Shown: in pieces, positions 61,688-64,000 of the stretch
Layout: every line of letters begins with the position of its first letter
Position numbering within the stretch: the stretch's first letter is position 1
Position numbers and translations under genes: made by a program
DNA from: Thermoclostridium sp036562185
Lineage (GTDB): Bacteria > Bacillota > Clostridia > DSM-8532
NCBI GenBank assembly: GCA_036562185.1
Contig: DATCKN010000129.1
Span: 1-64,000 of the forward strand
Reading direction: 5' to 3'
DNA length: 64,000 nt
Notes under the pieces: model-generated
The model's database searches: none
The model's input: the letters and a program-made list of their open reading frames with translations, nothing else
Told to the model about the DNA's origin: nothing

Positions 61688-63253
61688 ATGACAATCAATT
61701 TTTCGGAAAATGTCTGGCAGGCAGATCTTGAAAATGGCTATTACAAAAATCCAATTCTGTTTGGAGATTATTCTGATCCCGATGTTATAAGAGTGGATGA
61801 TGATTTTTACCTGGTAGCTTCAAGTTTTAACTTTATGCCGGGTTTACCCGTTCTTCATTCGAAGGATTTGGTAAACTGGAAGGTTATAAGTTATGTGGTT
61901 GACAGGCTTCCATTCCCGGATTACGACAAACCCGAGTACGGTAAAGGAGTATGGGCTCCAAGCATCCGCTTTCATGACAACAAGTTCTGGGTATTTTTCG
62001 CAACTCCCGATGAAGGAATTTTCATGTCCACAACAACTGACCCGCATAAAGGCTGGGGACCGTTAACACATGTTAAAAAGACCAAAGGCTGGATAGATCC
62101 GTGCCCTTTCTGGGATGACGATGGCAATGCATATCTTGTAAGCGCTTTCGCAAGAAGCAGGATAGGATTTAAGAGCATATTGCATTTGTCGCGCATGAAG
62201 CCTGACGGGACAGGGCTTCTTGATGAAGGAGTGCACATTTTTGACGGAAACCTGAATCATCCGACAATAGAAGGTCCGAAAATGTACAAGCGAAATGGCT
62301 ATTACTATATCTTTGCTCCTGCCGGCGGGGTAAAAACCGGCTGGCAGACCGTATTGCGATCCAGGAATATATACGGACCGTATGAAGACAGAATAGTAAT
62401 GCATCAGGGCAAGACCGATATTAATGGCCCTCACCAGGGCGGATGGGTTGATACAAAGTCGGGCGAGCACTGGTTTATTCATTTCCAGGACAGATATGCC
62501 TACGGCAGGATTGTCCACCTGCAACCAATGGTTTGGGTTGATGATTGGCCGGTTATCGGAAAAGACACAGAAAACAGCGGTACCGGCGAGCCGGTTGATA
62601 TGTTCAGAAAGCCCGATGTAGGCGGTGTATTTCCCGTTCAGACACCGGAGACTTCCGATAACTTTGATAAAAGTTCACTTGGGCTTCAATGGCAATGGAA
62701 TGCAAATCCACAGGAAAAATGGTATTCATTGAATGAAAGGCAGGGTTTCATCCGCCTATACAGCCTTAATAATTCAAATGAAACCGGGCTTTTGTATCAT
62801 GCTCCTAATATTTTGACCCAGTTGTTCCAGGCACCGGAGTTCAGTGCATCAGCAAAACTCGAGTTTTCTCCTGGGGAAGTTGGCGATAAAGCAGGCATAG
62901 TGGTTCTCGGGGATGAATATGTGTACCTGGCAATAGAAAAAACATCGGAAGGAAATAAAATAGTATGTTACCATGGCTCATCCACTGGTGACAGGTATAC
63001 CGAGAAACTGCTCGAATCGCACGATGCTGAGTCCGAAACCGTAATATTCAGAGTTGATGTAAAGAAGGAAGCAGTATGTTCATTTAGTTTTAGTTACGAC
63101 GGGGAAAACTTTAAGGAAACAGGGGATGTATTTACTGCAACTGCAGGCAAGTGGGTTGGTGCGAAACTTGGAATTTTTGCAATGAACAAAAACATGGACA
63201 GTTCGGGATACGCTGATTTTGACTGGGTTACAGTTAATAAGCCGGCCCGATAA
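61688..63253 (+). CDS. Glycoside hydrolase family 43 (beta-xylosidase/arabinofuranosidase type)
   Basis: 521 residues, no signal peptide, so cytoplasmic. The five-bladed catalytic domain (about 20-300) shows the three acid residues in Y-S-D-P-D-V-I-R near 27-34, G-W-I-D-P-C-P near 137 and T-I-E-G-P-K-M near 196. The C-terminal beta-sandwich (about 330-515) is the GH43_C2-like domain seen in xylosidases. It would cleave xylo- or arabino-oligosaccharides already inside the cell, feeding the xylose genes at 22-26 kb. Start is behind GGAGG. Confidence 0.92.
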   Translation: MTINFSENVWQADLENGYYKNPILFGDYSDPDVIRVDDDFYLVASSFNFMPGLPVLHSKDLVNWKVISYVVDRLPFPDYDKPEYGKGVWAPSIRFHDNKFWVFFATPDEGIFMSTTTDPHKGWGPLTHVKKTKGWIDPCPFWDDDGNAYLVSAFARSRIGFKSILHLSRMKPDGTGLLDEGVHIFDGNLNHPTIEGPKMYKRNGYYYIFAPAGGVKTGWQTVLRSRNIYGPYEDRIVMHQGKTDINGPHQGGWVDTKSGEHWFIHFQDRYAYGRIVHLQPMVWVDDWPVIGKDTENSGTGEPVDMFRKPDVGGVFPVQTPETSDNFDKSSLGLQWQWNANPQEKWYSLNERQGFIRLYSLNNSNETGLLYHAPNILTQLFQAPEFSASAKLEFSPGEVGDKAGIVVLGDEYVYLAIEKTSEGNKIVCYHGSSTGDRYTEKLLESHDAESETVIFRVDVKKEAVCSFSFSYDGENFKETGDVFTATAGKWVGAKLGIFAMNKNMDSSGYADFDWVTVNKPAR

Positions 63254-63308
63254 AGCAGTAAAATAATGCCGTTATTGAAAAATTAATAATATAACCAGAG
63301 GTGACATT

Positions 63309-64000
63309 ATGAAAAAATATGAGAATAACTATGGTGTAAGAATGTGCGATTCGGTTATTAAGAGAGACAGCCTGCTCCCAATCAGATGGTCATACGATTA
63401 TGGGGTAGTATTTGAGGGAATGGAAAGGATCTGGCTGAAAACCCATGATGACAAATATTTTAAATACATTAAAGCCAATATGGACATATATGTTGATTCT
63501 CACGGATATATAGGACATTATCAACCCCATGAATACAACATAGACCATGTAAAGAACGGCAGGACCATTCTGATGCTATACAGAAATACGGGCGAGAGGA
63601 AATACAAGCTTGCTGCAAGCCTGATTCGTGAGCAGTTAAGGCGCCATCCCAGGACAAAAGAGGGCGGATTCTGGCACAAGTTTATATATCCGCATCAGAT
63701 GTGGCTGGATGGTATTTATATGGGTTCACCGTTCTATTGCGAATATGCTAAATTATTTAATGAACCCGACGCTTTTGACGATGTGGCACATCAAATAATT
63801 CTGATGTATGAAAAAGCGAAGGATCCAAAAACAGGGCTGTTATATCATGGATATGATGAGTCAAGAGGTATGAAATGGGCCGATGATAAAACAGGGTGTT
63901 CGCCTCACTTCTGGGGAAGAGCCATGGGCTGGTATGCAATGGCAATAGTAGATGTTCTGGATAATTTCCCCGAAAATCATGTAAAACGTGAACGATTATA
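63309..64000 (+). CDS. Glycoside hydrolase family 105/88 (unsaturated glucuronyl/galacturonyl hydrolase), partial
   Basis: The frame opens at an ATG behind AGAGGTGA and runs off the window end after 230 codons. Family blocks are clear: G-G-F-W-H-K-F-I-Y-P-H-Q-M-W-L-D-G near 115-132 with a catalytic aspartate, G-S-P-F-Y-C-E-Y-A, L-Y-H-G-Y-D-E-S-R near 180, and C-S-P-H-F-W-G-R-A-M-G-W-Y near 198-210. These enzymes act on unsaturated uronic-acid ends left by pectate or rhamnogalacturonan lyases. No signal peptide. About 130-150 residues are missing at the C-terminus. Confidence 0.88.
   Translation, partial: MKKYENNYGVRMCDSVIKRDSLLPIRWSYDYGVVFEGMERIWLKTHDDKYFKYIKANMDIYVDSHGYIGHYQPHEYNIDHVKNGRTILMLYRNTGERKYKLAASLIREQLRRHPRTKEGGFWHKFIYPHQMWLDGIYMGSPFYCEYAKLFNEPDAFDDVAHQIILMYEKAKDPKTGLLYHGYDESRGMKWADDKTGCSPHFWGRAMGWYAMAIVDVLDNFPENHVKRERL

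Overview
The window reads as chromosomal DNA of an anaerobic, endospore-forming, plant-polysaccharide-degrading clostridium. Sporulation is shown by sigma-K, CwlJ, GerQ and a Spo0E-like peptide. Fermentation to hydrogen and ethanol is shown by three [FeFe]-hydrogenase-type proteins and AdhE. Hemicellulose and pectin use is shown by XylA, XylB, XylR, GH43, GH105 and a SigI/RsgI pair. Gene content resembles the Thermoclostridium/Ruminiclostridium/Acetivibrio group, which is inference only. No tRNA, rRNA, CRISPR array, insertion sequence or prophage was recognised.

Layout. 0-7 kb: a GNAT acetyltransferase, about 0.9 kb with no convincing gene, then a hybrid sensor kinase with a solute-binding sensor and an Hpt domain, followed by a REC-PAS-PAS-degenerate GGDEF-EAL protein (probable phosphorelay into c-di-GMP breakdown). 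7-16.5 kb: a redox island with a LysR regulator, adhE behind two Rex-type operators, a frameshifted APH-family kinase gene, two small thioredoxin-like [2Fe-2S] proteins, a PAS-containing sensory-type [FeFe] hydrogenase, a SpoIIE-like PP2C phosphatase with an unassigned C-terminal domain, and a group B-like monomeric [FeFe] hydrogenase. 17-20.6 kb: a heterodimeric ABC exporter with one degenerate ATP site. 20.8-26.5 kb: a Gfo/Idh/MocA oxidoreductase divergent from xylB-xylR-xylA. 26.6-34.7 kb: a PDZ membrane protein, an Fe-S and thiouridine group (cysteine desulfurase, scaffold, ThpR-like, MnmA), a beta-CASP metallo-hydrolase and an AI-2E family membrane protein.

34.7-39 kb: unsplit sigK, sigI-rsgI, a probable deoC remnant and a cwlJ-gerQ operon. 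39-46 kb: a cyclase-family hydrolase, a GNAT protein, a T-box leader driving an unusual TIM-barrel/acyl-CoA synthetase fusion, and glucan phosphorylase. 46-54.6 kb: DivIVA-like protein, Lrp-type regulator with aminotransferase, a 47-residue Spo0E-like peptide, FabI, and a four-gene Gld-type ABC/DUF4340 operon. 54.8-60.5 kb: a trimeric, probably electron-bifurcating [FeFe] hydrogenase operon with a GHKL ATPase and a small ferredoxin protein, behind two near-perfect Rex operators, then L25/Ctc. 60.8-64 kb: a sugar isomerase-like TIM barrel, GH43, and a GH105 gene cut by the window end.

Main theme: NADH disposal. AdhE and the bifurcating hydrogenase both carry paired Rex-type operators with almost the same 24-25 bp spacing. 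Between them lies a separate candidate hydrogen or redox signalling cassette (ferredoxins, sensory hydrogenase, phosphatase, second hydrogenase). The two most unusual items are that cassette and the T-box-controlled isomerase/acyl-CoA synthetase fusion. All functional calls come from reading motifs by eye; no database search was run.
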